A DNA stretch of 64,000 nt. It comes from Pseudoxanthomonas beigongshangi (GTDB lineage Bacteria > Pseudomonadota > Gammaproteobacteria > Xanthomonadales > Xanthomonadaceae). The position numbers and the translations under genes are program-made. The stretch is taken from contig NZ_JADHDV010000003.1 in NCBI RefSeq assembly GCF_016820515.1, forward strand, positions 62,001 to 126,000, given 5' to 3'. The notes beneath the pieces are model-generated. The model saw only the letters and a list, made by a program, of their open reading frames with translations. It was not told the origin of the DNA and searched no databases. Of the stretch, positions 27,091-35,327 are shown piece after piece; within the stretch, counting starts at the first letter, position 1, and every line of letters begins with the position of its first letter.

Positions 27091-27124
27091 TGCTGCAACG
27101 GGGGAGACGCTTCATTCTCATGCG

Positions 27125-27282
27125 GCAAGAGCAAATCCCCCTCAATCCCCCTTTTAAAAAGGGGGAAGCAAAGCAGACTCCTACTTGGCTGCGGGATTAC
27201 GGAGGGAAGCAAGCCCTGATAGCCCCCTTTGAAAAAGGGGGCGGGCGCCTGCGCAGCAGGCGACGGGGGATTTGCTCTTGGC
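27125..27282. repeat. Palindromic intergenic repeat, copy B
   Basis: A 158-bp non-coding element. The left end GCAAGAGCAAATCCCCC is the inverse of the right end GGGGGATTTGCTCTTGGC apart from one inserted base. It contains two runs of CCCCC-A/T-GGGGG type and the hairpin GCCTGCGCAGCAGGC (27247-27261). Its right half plus the next 16 bases recur almost unchanged in copy C at 28678-28846. MITE-like in form, but no target-site duplication was established. Confidence 0.75.
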
Positions 27283-27297
27283 GATGCAGCGGGAAAT

Positions 27298-27690
27298 CTA
27301 CGTAGCCCGCTCCACCCCATAAGTCCACAGCGGTCGATACGCCCCCCGATGCCACCACGCCAGCAACAGCAGCCAGGCGAAATGGAAAGTGCCCCAAGGC
27401 GCATTGTCGTTGAGCAAAAGATGGAACAGGAAGATGCCGGCCACCAGCGGAAATAGCACCACGATACCCAGCGGCGCGGTGCGCCGGATCAACAGGAGTA
27501 ATCCACCCACCAGGCAGGTGGCGGCAATCAGCGGATCGACGATGCCGCTGGCGCTCAGCGCCAGGGTCAGCGTCCGCGCGGGTGGCGTTTCCTCAGGTAC
27601 GACCCACGGCTTTCCCAGCATCCAGTGGATGAACCACGAACCGCCCACATACATGTAGAACAAACCGAACAGCCAGCGCATTACCGCCAT
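27298..27690 (-). CDS. Four-helix membrane protein, DoxX-like topology
   Basis: A 130-residue protein starting MAVMRWLFGLFYMYVGGSWF. Helices lie about 3-23, 45-67 (ASGIVDPLIAATCLVGGLLL), 73-92 and 97-116. The topology and the opening LFGLFYMYVG recall DoxX-type proteins, but the match is too weak to name it. Its stop codon lies just after repeat copy B. The three genes between copies B and C are all on the minus strand and all small envelope proteins. Confidence 0.55.
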   Translation of the reverse strand: MAVMRWLFGLFYMYVGGSWFIHWMLGKPWVVPEETPPARTLTLALSASGIVDPLIAATCLVGGLLLLIRRTAPLGIVVLFPLVAGIFLFHLLLNDNAPWGTFHFAWLLLLAWWHRGAYRPLWTYGVERAT

Positions 27691-27823
27691 TACCTTGCCT
27701 ATGCCCGTCTCCCGCGCCCATCGTTGAAATGCCGATATCGATTTCCGCTACGTTGCGGAGGACCGTCACCGGCCAGTGTTTGAGCGCGTTGCCGACCAGG
27801 GTGGAAGAGGCGGCCGGAACTTG

Positions 27824-28249
27824 TCAGTGCCCGGTCCAGCTATAAACCAACTGCCGCTGCGGATCCCACATCACCCAGCGTCTGCCCGCACAGGCGCGGA
27901 TTTCACCGCCCCCCTCGCCTACCCGTTGCCAGGCGTCCCTGGCGAATCGCGGGAATCGCTGCATGACCCGCGGGGATGACAGAACCGGCGACTCTTGGCT
28001 CGCGCATTCGTCCGGGTTCTTCCAATGACCTGATTTCAGGCGGAACACCAGCCAGGATTCGTTGGTGTCGCTATCGTGGGTCTCCCGGATATCGAATGCG
28101 TCGTCGGGAATCCATTCGGGAAACCAGCCGGACTGGAAGGCATTACGGGAAGCAACCTCGGTCCGATCCTGATACCGCGCTTCCGTCACCTCGCACCCGG
28201 ACAAGAAAACGGCCGCGATAACCATCAACAAGCAATGACGCAGATGCAT
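27824..28249 (-). CDS. Small lipoprotein, function unknown
   Basis: A 141-residue protein with a lipoprotein signal, MHLRHCLLMVIAAVFLSGCE; Cys19 in the lipobox LSGC is the acylation site. The mature part is a compact domain with WFPEWIPDDAFDIRETHDSD, WLVFRLKSGHW and a C-terminal WVMWDPQRQLVYSW. The pattern PEWIP...I.E.HD...N resembles a small family of lipoproteins of unknown role. Probably faces the periplasm. Confidence 0.65.
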   Translation of the reverse strand: MHLRHCLLMVIAAVFLSGCEVTEARYQDRTEVASRNAFQSGWFPEWIPDDAFDIRETHDSDTNESWLVFRLKSGHWKNPDECASQESPVLSSPRVMQRFPRFARDAWQRVGEGGGEIRACAGRRWVMWDPQRQLVYSWTGH

Positions 28250-28298
28250 TCGGTCCTCCCTGATGATTCCATTTCGGACAACCGCAAAGGCCGACGTT

Positions 28299-28541
28299 CT
28301 ACCGCCCCGTACGAGGCCTGCGCGTTACCAGCCAACGCCCCACTACGACAAGAACGAGTCCGGCGAACAGGAGACCCCATATCTCCGTCGATGAGGGAGG
28401 GATACCGAAAGGATCGGCATCATCCGCCTGCTTGATGCCCGGATCGAGGCCGCCCAGCAGTCCACCGAACATCATGAAACCGCCGATCAACACGACGGCG
28501 TGCCCCGTTACCCAGCACGGGAAATTCAGCGGTCCGCTCAT
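28299..28541 (-). CDS. Two-helix membrane protein, unrecognised
   Basis: An 80-residue protein with helices about 11-30 (GHAVVLIGGFMMFGGLLGGL) and 53-71 (IWGLLFAGLVLVVVGRWLV). The loop PGIKQADDADPFGIPPSSTE would face the periplasm. The end is basic (TRRPRTGR). No family could be named; it is 49 bases upstream of the lipoprotein gene on the same strand, so the two may be coexpressed. Confidence 0.5.
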   Translation of the reverse strand: MSGPLNFPCWVTGHAVVLIGGFMMFGGLLGGLDPGIKQADDADPFGIPPSSTEIWGLLFAGLVLVVVGRWLVTRRPRTGR

Positions 28542-28677
28542 GCGCCCTCCTCCGGGCGTCCACGTTCCCGGTATATCTTATCGAGGAAGTTCAGGCCCGG
28601 GCCGCCGGCAAGAAGATTCGTTTGCGCGTGTTCTTTTGCCATTGGTTTCGGCGAGCAGTCTGCTGCGCTTTATTGCG

Positions 28678-28830
28678 GCAAGAGCAAATCCCCCTCGGTC
28701 CCCCTTCTTCGAAGGGGGAGGCAAAGCGGACTCCCGCTTATCGACAGGATTCAGAAAGGAGCCCTGATAGCCCCCTTTTGCAAAGGGGGCGGGCGCCTGC
28801 GCAGCAGGCGACGGGGGATTTGCTCTTGGC
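28678..28830. repeat. Palindromic intergenic repeat, copy C
   Basis: A 153-bp element with the same ends as copy B (GCAAGAGCAAATCCCCC and its near inverse at 28813-28830) and a nearly identical right half. The middle differs: 28730-28765 has no counterpart in copy B. The surrounding stretch 28542-29018 holds no gene; a short dyad CCGACATCCCGGGATGTCGG lies at 28951-28970. Confidence 0.75.
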
Positions 28831-28950
28831 GATGCAGCGGGAAATCCAGCCAATCGCCACGAGGAGACGACTCGAATCGAGCCGGAGATGAAGATACCGA
28901 CCCCGGCGGAAACAGCACCACGACGCCGGGCAGCGCGGTGCACCGATGAT

Positions 28951-28970
28951 CCGACATCCCGGGATGTCGG
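28951..28970. terminator. Perfect dyad, possible transcription stop
   Basis: CCGACATCCC followed at once by GGGATGTCGG forms a perfect 20-bp palindrome. It lies about 50 bases downstream of the XAC0095-like gene on the minus strand. There is no T run, so it is only a possible stop or protein-binding site. Confidence 0.3.
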
Positions 28971-29018
28971 ATCGGGCACCTTGCGCAGGGGTGCCGGTGT
29001 TGGCGAATGCCCGTTGGC

Positions 29019-29282
29019 TTAGTGCTTGGTTTCGGGGTTCGGCGGTGGCATCCAGGCCATCCGGTCGAGGACGTGCTGGGCCTGCGCGGCGAATGCGTCG
29101 AAGCTGGCGTGCCAGGCCTTGATCGGGATGTGCGGATCCTTGTCTTTTTCCACCGCCATGCACGCCAGGCTCAGGTGGCTCATCAGGCGGAGCTGGCCTT
29201 GCAGGGAAAGCAGGCGCAGGTAGCCCTCGTCGGTCAACAGGTAGCCGGAACGGCGATCGGGCGGCGGTTGGGTCTTGCTCAT
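29019..29282 (-). CDS. XAC0095-like small protein
   Basis: An 87-residue soluble protein: MSKTQPPPDRRSGYLLTDEG, then YLRLLSLQGQLRLMSHLSL and a C-terminal half ending DRMAWMPPPNPETKH. The GYLLTDEGYLRLLSLQGQL...L pattern is that of the XAC0095 group, small proteins common and often multicopy in Xanthomonas and relatives, with no known function. A strong SD (AAAAGGAGTACCCGC) precedes ATG 29282. The leader contains a terminator-like hairpin and a larger closed structure, suggesting control by RNA. Confidence 0.65.
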   Translation of the reverse strand: MSKTQPPPDRRSGYLLTDEGYLRLLSLQGQLRLMSHLSLACMAVEKDKDPHIPIKAWHASFDAFAAQAQHVLDRMAWMPPPNPETKH

Positions 29283-29304
29283 GCGGGTACTCCTTTTCCG
29301 TGTG

Positions 29305-29412
29305 AAAACCCGTCTGCGGAGGTGCAGACGGGTGTCGGGAGGTTAGGAAAGCCGCGTAGTGTCGGCGGGCGTATTCCCTCTTGCGAGGTCTTGTATTAGC
29401 CGCCCTCCCGAC
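29305..29412 (-). ncRNA. Structured leader or small RNA upstream of XAC0095-like gene
   Basis: Read on the minus strand, GTCGGGAGG (29412-29404) pairs perfectly with CCTCCCGAC (29342-29334), closing a 61-nt domain that contains a GNRA hairpin, CCTC-GCAA-GAGG (29388-29377). It is followed directly by a perfect 10-bp hairpin, ACCCGTCTGC / GCAGACGGGT (29333-29308), with loop ACCTCC and a TTTT tail, i.e. a terminator. The ORF starts 26 bases later. It could be a riboswitch-like attenuator or an independent small RNA. Confidence 0.5.
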
Positions 29413-29714
29413 GTGGAACTACAAACGCCGGAAGTACCGATGATGCTGGTACGAAAGAGCCATCCACGTTTCCGTGATGACCTCGCACTACGCTGGAGTT
29501 CCTACACTCCGGGAACGGAGTCTGCTGAGTGTGGCGCGTCGATTCAATAGATCCGGATTCAATGTTAGTCGTTGAACTCGCGTGTCATTCTTGGCGAAAA
29601 ATTCGATAGGCAGCCTCCTTGGTGAGGCTTCATCGGCGAGACCCACCTCGCTGAACACCTGCACTCGATCATGGCGTCGCCGCTTCACCTCCCGCATTGG
29701 AAAAAATGGCCACG
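29413..29714. other. Gene-free stretch before the TetR regulator
   Basis: This stretch is less GC-rich than its surroundings. Reading frames in it are short and have no recognisable features. A dyad GGAGTTCCTACACTCC (29499-29514) is the only local structure noticed. It may contain the promoters of the structured RNA and of the TetR gene. Confidence 0.4.
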
Positions 29715-29731
29715 TCGGAAGCACTTTCCGA
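29715..29731. promoter_or_regulatory. Candidate TetR operator
   Basis: TCGGAA and TTCCGA form an inverted repeat separated by five bases, 48-64 bases upstream of the TetR start. TetR proteins usually bind such dyads near their own promoter. Inference from position only. Confidence 0.4.
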
Positions 29732-29778
29732 ACAAACAAGGCCCACTGTCCGACACGCTTCGTGGGAAGATTCCCGCC

Positions 29779-30354
29779 ATGACCCAGGCCGACCCACATG
29801 CCGATCCCCGCTGGCAGCGCACCCATCAGGATCTTCTGGCCGCGTTCCTTTCACTGGTAATCGGCCGGCGTTATCACGACATCCGGATTGCCGACGTGCT
29901 GGCGCGTTCCGGGGTCAGCCGCTCGACCTTCTACGAGCATTTCCGCAACAAGGACGAACTGCTGTCGGCAAGCCTGGAGGAACCTTTCCGGATCCTGGCC
30001 GGCTTGATCACGGATGACACAGACGCCGCGCGCGTCCGCATGATGCTGGATCACTTCTGGACCAATCGCGCGTTGGCCCCCAGCCTGTTCCAGGGACCGG
30101 CGCTGCGGGTCGTCCGCAGCGCATTGGTCACGCAAGTGGAAGCGGCACTCGACCGCGGGGAGTTTCGACTGCGCATCCCGGCGCGGCTGGCGGCGCATTC
30201 ACTGGCCGACGGCATGTTCTCGCCCATCACGGCCTGGTTGTTGGGCGAGTCCACATGCGACGCCCAGGATATGGCGATTGCGTTGCAACGGACCACGGCT
30301 GCAACGGTGCGGGCATTGCAGACGGATCCCCTTCCATCCGGCGACACGGAGTAG
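29779..30354 (+). CDS. TetR/AcrR family transcriptional regulator
   Basis: A 191-residue repressor. The N-terminal HTH is about 14-60: HQDLLAAFLSLVIGRRYHDI, then ADVLARSGVSRSTFYEHFRN and the following KDEL. The C-terminal ligand domain is about 70-190. ATG 29779 is chosen because it precedes the HTH by the usual distance; upstream in-frame codons read through non-coding sequence. The VOC gene starts four bases after its stop, so it likely controls that protein and itself. Confidence 0.88.
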   Translation: MTQADPHADPRWQRTHQDLLAAFLSLVIGRRYHDIRIADVLARSGVSRSTFYEHFRNKDELLSASLEEPFRILAGLITDDTDAARVRMMLDHFWTNRALAPSLFQGPALRVVRSALVTQVEAALDRGEFRLRIPARLAAHSLADGMFSPITAWLLGESTCDAQDMAIALQRTTAATVRALQTDPLPSGDTE

Positions 30355-30358
30355 ACCC

Positions 30359-30709
30359 ATGAAGATGCAACGCCTGATTCCCATGCTGCCGGTCAGCGAT
30401 ATGCCGGCCAGCGTGGAGTTCTACGGAAAACTCGGCTTCGCGGTGGAAAACCGCAATGACGAATGGCGCTGGGCCATGCTGACCTTCGACGAATGCCGGC
30501 TGATGGTGGACGAATCCATCAACATGCCGCCGGATGCGCCGCGCACGTCGGTGATCTACCTCTATCCCGACGATATCTTTGCCTACCACCGCGAGGTGCG
30601 CCGGCGCGGCGTGGTGGTGCCTTCGATCAGCCATCCGTTCTACGGCATGAGCGAGTTCCGGATTGAGGATCCGGATGGCAATCGGTTGTGGATTGGGCAG
30701 AAAGGGTGA
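30359..30709 (+). CDS. VOC family protein, bleomycin-resistance-like
   Basis: A 116-residue single-unit VOC protein: MKMQRLIPMLPVSDMPASVE, FYGKLGFAVENRNDEWRWAML, and the second module VIYLYPDDIFAYHREVRRRG with the ending FRIEDPDGNRLWIGQ. Size and motifs fit bleomycin-binding or small-molecule sequestering proteins, and the closing E-D-P-D-G-N is typical. It is translated four bases after the TetR stop, suggesting a ligand-induced resistance or detoxification pair. Confidence 0.85.
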   Translation: MKMQRLIPMLPVSDMPASVEFYGKLGFAVENRNDEWRWAMLTFDECRLMVDESINMPPDAPRTSVIYLYPDDIFAYHREVRRRGVVVPSISHPFYGMSEFRIEDPDGNRLWIGQKG

Positions 30710-30801
30710 GAGCAGGAGAGGTCCTGGATCTGGGTACGCCGGTACAAAACGATTGCCAACGCGATCCCCCACCAATCCCAGTCAACGCTGACATAAGAGC
30801 G

Positions 30802-31098
30802 CTATTGGAAAGCCAGTAATCCTGACAGGATCAGTCCAGCGGCTAGCGAAGACCAGGCAACGATCTGCAGCCAATCCCCTCCACGCAGGATCGCCAGATC
30901 GTCGAATGCCAGTGTCAGCGCCCAAGTTTTACCGGCTCGTTCTCTGGCGCGGTCGATAATCCTGCCAGGGATCACAACGAATATCGTCATGCCTGCGAGA
31001 CACAGGCCAACCCGCTCTGGTTGCCTCACGATCCATAAGACGACTCCGGCACCAAGCCAGAGCATGAGAAGAGGAAAAATCCTGAGCATCTTGTTCAT
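30802..31098 (-). CDS. Small membrane protein, unrecognised
   Basis: A 98-residue protein starting MNKMLRIFPLLMLWLGAGVV at 31098 (GAGGGGG nearby as SD). Helices are about 5-22, 28-46 (VGLCLAGMTIFVVIPGRII) and 73-95 (WLQIVAWSSLAAGLILSGLL). A charged loop, DRARERAGKTWAL, is cytoplasmic. No family named. It follows glmS on the same strand but a good terminator lies between. Confidence 0.5.
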   Translation of the reverse strand: MNKMLRIFPLLMLWLGAGVVLWIVRQPERVGLCLAGMTIFVVIPGRIIDRARERAGKTWALTLAFDDLAILRGGDWLQIVAWSSLAAGLILSGLLAFQ

Positions 31099-31160
31099 AG
31101 CTTGCCCCCTCAACTGATATCTGTGAACGGCACAAGAATCGTGTTTTCGTCGTGACCAGT

Positions 31161-31190
31161 AAAACAAGGGCCGCTTTCGCGGCCCTCGTT
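31161..31190 (-). terminator. Terminator after glmS
   Basis: AGGGCCGC (31167-31174) and GCGGCCCT (31179-31186) form a perfect 8-bp stem with loop TTTC (plus strand), followed on the minus strand by TGTTTTAC. It lies 9-28 bases beyond the glmS stop. Confidence 0.75.
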
Positions 31191-31194
31191 TCAA

Positions 31195-33021
31195 TCACTC
31201 CACCGTCACCGATTTCGCCAGGTTTCTCGGCTTGTCCACATCCGTTCCTCGTGCCAGTGCCGTGTGGTACGCCAGCAACTGGACGGGAATGGTGTGCACC
31301 ACCGGGCTGAGCACGCCGGTGTGGCGCGGGGTGCGGATGACGTGTACGCCTTCGGATTCGGTGAAGTTGCTGTCCTGGTCGGCGAACACGAACAGCTCGC
31401 CGCCGCGCGCGCGGACTTCCTGCATGTTGGATTTGACCTTCTCCAGCAGGGTGTCGTTGGGCGCGATGACGACGACCGGCATGTCGGCGTCGACCAGCGC
31501 CAGCGGACCGTGCTTGAGCTCGCCGGCCGGATAGGCCTCGGCGTGGATGTAGGAGATTTCCTTGAGCTTGAGCGCGCCTTCCAGGGCGATGGGGTAATGC
31601 AGGCCGCGGCCGAGGAACAGCGCGTCGGACTTCGGCGCGAAGCGTTCGGCCCAGGCGGCGATCTGCGGTTCCAGGTTGAGCGCGTGCTGCACGCTGCCGG
31701 GCAGGTGGCGCAGTTGCTCCAGGTAGTCGGCTTCCTGCTCCGGAGTGACCTTGCCATGCAGCTTGCCCAGCACCACGGTCAGCTGGAACAGCGCGGCCAG
31801 CTGGGTGGTGAAGGCCTTGGTGGAAGCCACGCCGATTTCCGCGCCGGCGCGGGTGTAGCAGACCAGTTCGCTGGCGCGCGGGATGGCGCTCTCGGGCACG
31901 TTGCAGATGGACAGGCTGTGCTGGTGGCCGAGCGACTTGGCGTACTTCAGCGCTTCCATCGTGTCCAGCGTTTCGCCGGACTGGGAGATGGTGACGATCA
32001 GGTGCTTGGGATTGGCGTAGGCGGCGCGGTAGCGATATTCGCTGGCGATTTCCACGCTGCACGGCAGGCCGGCGATGGACTCGATCCAGTAGCGCGCGGT
32101 CATGCCGGCGTAGTAGCTGGTGCCGCAGGCGAGGATCTGCACGCCCTCGATGTCCTTGAGCACGGCCTCGGCGTTGGCGCCGAACAGCGTGGGCAGGAAG
32201 CCGCCGTCGATGACCGCCTCGATGGTGTCGGCGATGGCGCGCGGCTGCTCGTGGATTTCCTTCTGCATGAAGTGGCGGTACGGGCCCAGTTCCAGCGAGG
32301 CCAGCGACACGTCGGAGACGTGCACATCGCGCTCGATGGGCTGGTCGTTGCCGTCGAACACGCGCACGGCCTGGCGGGTGACCTCGGCGGTGTCGCCTTC
32401 TTCCAGGAAGATCACCCGGCGGGTGGCCTGGATGATCGCCGACACGTCCGAGGCGATGAAGTTCTCGCCCTCGCCCAGGCCGATCAGCAGCGGGCAACCC
32501 ATGCGCGCGCAGACCATGCGCTCGGGTTCCTTGCGGCTGACCACGGCCAGCGCGTAGGCGCCGGTCAGTTCCTTGACCGTGCGCTGCAGGGCGGTGAGCA
32601 GGTCATCGCCACCCTTGAGGTGGTGGTGCATCAGGTGGGCGATGACTTCGGTGTCGGTCTGCGATTCGAATTCGTAGCCCAGCGCGCGCAACTTCTCGCG
32701 CTGCTCCTCGTGGTTCTCGATGATGCCGTTGTGTACCAGCGCCACGCCATGGCTGATGTGCGGGTGGGCGTTGGCCTCGGTGACCCCGCCGTGGGTGGCC
32801 CAGCGGGTATGGCCGATGCCCAGGCTGGCGTTGAAGCCCTCGGCGGCGGCCGCGTTCTCCATCTCCGACACCCGGCCGGTGCGGCGGACGCGGCGCACAT
32901 CCTTCTGCTCGACCACGGCGATGCCGGCGGAGTCGTAGCCGCGGTATTCCAGCCGCTTCAGTCCCTCGATGAGTACCGGTACCACGTCGCGATCGGCGAT
33001 CGCTCCCACAATCCCGCACAT
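31195..33021 (-). CDS. glmS: Glutamine-fructose-6-phosphate aminotransferase GlmS
   Basis: A 608-residue enzyme making glucosamine-6-phosphate from fructose-6-phosphate and glutamine, the first step to UDP-GlcNAc. The start MCGIVGA at 33021 is required because Cys2 is the glutaminase nucleophile. Residues 1-240 are the glutaminase domain ([27 protein letters not shown]); 290-608 hold two SIS isomerase domains ([28 protein letters not shown]) and the classic ending NLAKSVTVE. glmU, needed two steps later, is 9 kb away. A ribozyme is not expected or seen. Confidence 0.98.
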   Translation of the reverse strand: MCGIVGAIADRDVVPVLIEGLKRLEYRGYDSAGIAVVEQKDVRRVRRTGRVSEMENAAAAEGFNASLGIGHTRWATHGGVTEANAHPHISHGVALVHNGIIENHEEQREKLRALGYEFESQTDTEVIAHLMHHHLKGGDDLLTALQRTVKELTGAYALAVVSRKEPERMVCARMGCPLLIGLGEGENFIASDVSAIIQATRRVIFLEEGDTAEVTRQAVRVFDGNDQPIERDVHVSDVSLASLELGPYRHFMQKEIHEQPRAIADTIEAVIDGGFLPTLFGANAEAVLKDIEGVQILACGTSYYAGMTARYWIESIAGLPCSVEIASEYRYRAAYANPKHLIVTISQSGETLDTMEALKYAKSLGHQHSLSICNVPESAIPRASELVCYTRAGAEIGVASTKAFTTQLAALFQLTVVLGKLHGKVTPEQEADYLEQLRHLPGSVQHALNLEPQIAAWAERFAPKSDALFLGRGLHYPIALEGALKLKEISYIHAEAYPAGELKHGPLALVDADMPVVVIAPNDTLLEKVKSNMQEVRARGGELFVFADQDSNFTESEGVHVIRTPRHTGVLSPVVHTIPVQLLAYHTALARGTDVDKPRNLAKSVTVE

Positions 33022-33077
33022 AGAGTCTTGTCCACCTGAGTCAAAACGAGTCCCGATTGTAACGGGGGCGGACACAA

Positions 33078-33119
33078 CGGACAGTGTCCGCGCCGGTGTC
33101 CACGGACACCCGGACACCG
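33078..33119. promoter_or_regulatory. Tandem TGTCC/GGACA palindromes, candidate enhancer sites
   Basis: CGGACAGTGTCCG (33078-33090) and GGTGTCCACGGACACC (33095-33110) are perfect palindromes of the same half-site, and a further half-site CGGACACCG follows at 33111-33119. They lie about 70-110 bases upstream of the predicted sigma54 transcription start, the usual distance for NtrC-family enhancer binding. Confidence 0.6.
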
Positions 33120-33160
33120 TTCCAACGCCCTTCTCCCCCTTGAAAATCAAACGGTTGCGA

Positions 33161-33177
33161 TTGGCACGCATCCTGCT
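33161..33177 (+). promoter_or_regulatory. Sigma54 (-24/-12) promoter of the exporter operon
   Basis: TTGGCACGCATCCTGCT agrees with the RpoN consensus TTGGCACG-N4-TTGCW except for one base; GG (33163-33164) and GC (33175-33176) have the required 10-base spacing. Transcription would begin near 33188, so the exporter genes and their NtrC-type regulator are probably RpoN-dependent. Confidence 0.75.
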
Positions 33178-33204
33178 TTGACGGGGCGTCTTCCCAATAA
33201 ACGC

Positions 33205-34491
33205 ATGCCATCGATGATTCGGGACACCTCCGCGCAAGATCGCCCCCTGAGTGCCGGCCCCACCGCCACCGCCGCCGCGCCCTGGAAGCGCTGGCTGCTG
33301 CCGGCCGCCGGTGGCCTGGCCCTGCTGCTGGTCATCGGCTTCGCCGTGCGCGGCTGGGTGGGCGGCAGTCGCTCCTTCGACGGCGCGCGGGTGCGCATCG
33401 CCGAGGTCAAGCGCGGCGACCTGGTGCGCGACATCTCCGCCGACGGCCGCCTCATCGCCTCCAACAGTCCCACCCTGTACGCCATCGCCGGCGGCGTGGT
33501 GACCCTGAAGGTGGTGGCCGGCGACAAGGTGACCAAGGGCCAGGTGCTGGCCGAGATCGACAGCCCCGAGCTGCGTAGCAAGCTGGCGCAGGAACAGGCG
33601 GCCCTGGCCGGCCTGGAAGCCGAGGCCAGCCGCGCCACCCTGGACGCGGCGGTGACCCGCGCCAACGCGCAGAAGGCGCTGGACCAGGCCGACATCGATC
33701 GCCAGGCCGCCCAGCGCGATCTGGAACGCTACGAGCGCGGCTTCAACGGCGGCGCGGTGCCGCAGATCGACGTGGCCAAGGCCAAGGACGATCTGCGCAA
33801 GACCGAGATCGCAATGGATCACGCGCGCAAGGACGTGAACCTGCAGGGCCAGGGCGCCAGCCTGGATGCGCGCAACAAGCAGCTGATGGCCGAGCGCCAA
33901 CGTTCCATCGTGGCCGAGGTGCAGCGCCAGGTCGATGCGCTGACCCTGCGCTCGCCGTTCGATGGCCAGGTCGGCCAGGTGCAGGCGGTGCAGCGCTCCA
34001 ACGTGGCGATCAACGCGCCGGTGATGAGCGTGGTGGACCTGTCCAAGTTCGAAGTGGAGATCAAGGTGCCGGAGAGCTTCGCCCGCGATCTGGCGATCGG
34101 CATGCCGGCCCAGCTGACCAGCAACGGCCAGCCGTATCCGGGCGAGATCTCGGCGGTGTCGCCGGAAGTGGTGAATGGCGAAGTCAACGCGCGCATCCGC
34201 TTCAGCGAAAAGCAGCCGCCGGGCCTGCGCCAGAGCCAGCGCCTGAGCGCGCGCATCCTGATGGACACCCGCCGCAACGTGCTGATGGTCGAGCGCGGCC
34301 CGTTCGTCGAACAGTCCGGCGGCCGCTACGCCTACGTGATGGACGGCAACTCGGCGGTGCGCCGCCCGGTGCAGATCGGCGTGAGCAGCCTGAGCGCGGT
34401 GGAGATCGTCAGCGGCCTGCAGCCGGGCGACAAGGTCGTGGTGTCCGGCAGCGACCAGTTCGGCGATGCCGAGCGGGTCTCGATCAACTGA
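33205..34491 (+). CDS. HlyD/MacA-type periplasmic adaptor
   Basis: A 428-residue membrane-fusion protein. ATG 33205 is chosen because it lies just downstream of the predicted transcription start; ATG 33214 is an alternative. One membrane helix (about 31-48, [18 protein letters not shown]) anchors it in the inner membrane. Then come a half-lipoyl ([20 protein letters not shown]), a helical hairpin about 115-230, the second half-lipoyl ([15 protein letters not shown]), a beta-barrel ([17 protein letters not shown]) and a C-terminal domain with [12 protein letters not shown]. It is first in a seven-gene operon for an ABC exporter and its control. Confidence 0.9.
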   Translation: MPSMIRDTSAQDRPLSAGPTATAAAPWKRWLLPAAGGLALLLVIGFAVRGWVGGSRSFDGARVRIAEVKRGDLVRDISADGRLIASNSPTLYAIAGGVVTLKVVAGDKVTKGQVLAEIDSPELRSKLAQEQAALAGLEAEASRATLDAAVTRANAQKALDQADIDRQAAQRDLERYERGFNGGAVPQIDVAKAKDDLRKTEIAMDHARKDVNLQGQGASLDARNKQLMAERQRSIVAEVQRQVDALTLRSPFDGQVGQVQAVQRSNVAINAPVMSVVDLSKFEVEIKVPESFARDLAIGMPAQLTSNGQPYPGEISAVSPEVVNGEVNARIRFSEKQPPGLRQSQRLSARILMDTRRNVLMVERGPFVEQSGGRYAYVMDGNSAVRRPVQIGVSSLSAVEIVSGLQPGDKVVVSGSDQFGDAERVSIN

Positions 34492-34588
34492 TTCATCGAC
34501 TCACCGTCTTCCCGTTTTCGTACCCGCCATTCCGTATTTCCCGTATTCCCAGACTTCCATGCTACGCACACACCAGAAGGACTTCGCC

Positions 34589-35317
34589 ATGCTCGAGATG
34601 CGTTCGGTTTCCAAGGTCTACCGCACTTCCCAGGTGGAGACGCACGCGCTGCGCTCCCTCGACCTGCATGTCCGCGAGGGCGAGTTTGTCGCGGTGACCG
34701 GGCCGTCGGGCTCGGGCAAGACCACCTTCCTCAACATCGCCGGTCTGCTGGAAACCTTCACCGGTGGCCAGTACACCCTGGACGGCCAGGACGTGAGCGG
34801 GCTGTCGGATGACGCGCGCAGCAAGCTGCGCAACCAGAAGATCGGCTTCATCTTCCAGAGCTTCAACCTGATTCCGGATCTGAACCTGTTCGACAACGTC
34901 GACGTGCCGCTGCGCTACCGCGGCATGAGCGCTTCCGAGCGCAAGCAGCGCATTGAGGACGCGCTGACCCGCGTCGGCCTGGGCTCGCGCATGAAGCACT
35001 ACCCGTCCGAACTGTCCGGCGGCCAGCAGCAGCGCGCGGCGATCGCGCGTGCCCTGGCCGGCACGCCCAAGCTGCTGCTGGCGGACGAACCGACCGGCAA
35101 CCTGGACTCGCAGATGGCCCGTGGGGTGATGGAGCTGCTGGAGGAGATCAACAGCCAGGGCACCACCATCATCATGGTGACCCACGATCCGGAGCTGGCC
35201 GCGCGCGCGCAGCGCAACGTGCACATCGTCGACGGCGCCGCCACCGACCTGACCACCGAGCCGCGCCTGATTTCCACGGTGGGCCTGGACGTCAATCTCG
35301 CTCCCGCCCAGGCCTGA
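34589..35317 (+). CDS. ABC exporter ATP-binding protein, MacB/LolD type
   Basis: A 242-residue ATPase with Walker A GPSGSGKTT, Q-loop FIFQSFNLIPDL, signature LSGGQQQRAAIARAL, Walker B LLLADEPTGNLDS and switch His in VTHDPELA. The start MLEMRSVSKVY at 34589 has AAGGA seven bases upstream; ATG 34559 is possible but poorer. It must serve all three permeases of the operon since no other ATPase is encoded. An extra 20-residue C-terminal tail (ATDLTTEPRLISTVGL) follows the usual end. Confidence 0.92.
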   Translation: MLEMRSVSKVYRTSQVETHALRSLDLHVREGEFVAVTGPSGSGKTTFLNIAGLLETFTGGQYTLDGQDVSGLSDDARSKLRNQKIGFIFQSFNLIPDLNLFDNVDVPLRYRGMSASERKQRIEDALTRVGLGSRMKHYPSELSGGQQQRAAIARALAGTPKLLLADEPTGNLDSQMARGVMELLEEINSQGTTIIMVTHDPELAARAQRNVHIVDGAATDLTTEPRLISTVGLDVNLAPAQA

Positions 35318-35327
35318 GGAACTGACC

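Noticed and set aside
27087-27305. Small open frames inside the palindromic repeats
   Set aside because: They are made by the repeat sequence itself and are not conserved between copies B and C.
33178-33204. Earlier TTG start for the adaptor gene
   Set aside because: It lies at or before the predicted sigma54 transcription start, so it could not be translated from that promoter.
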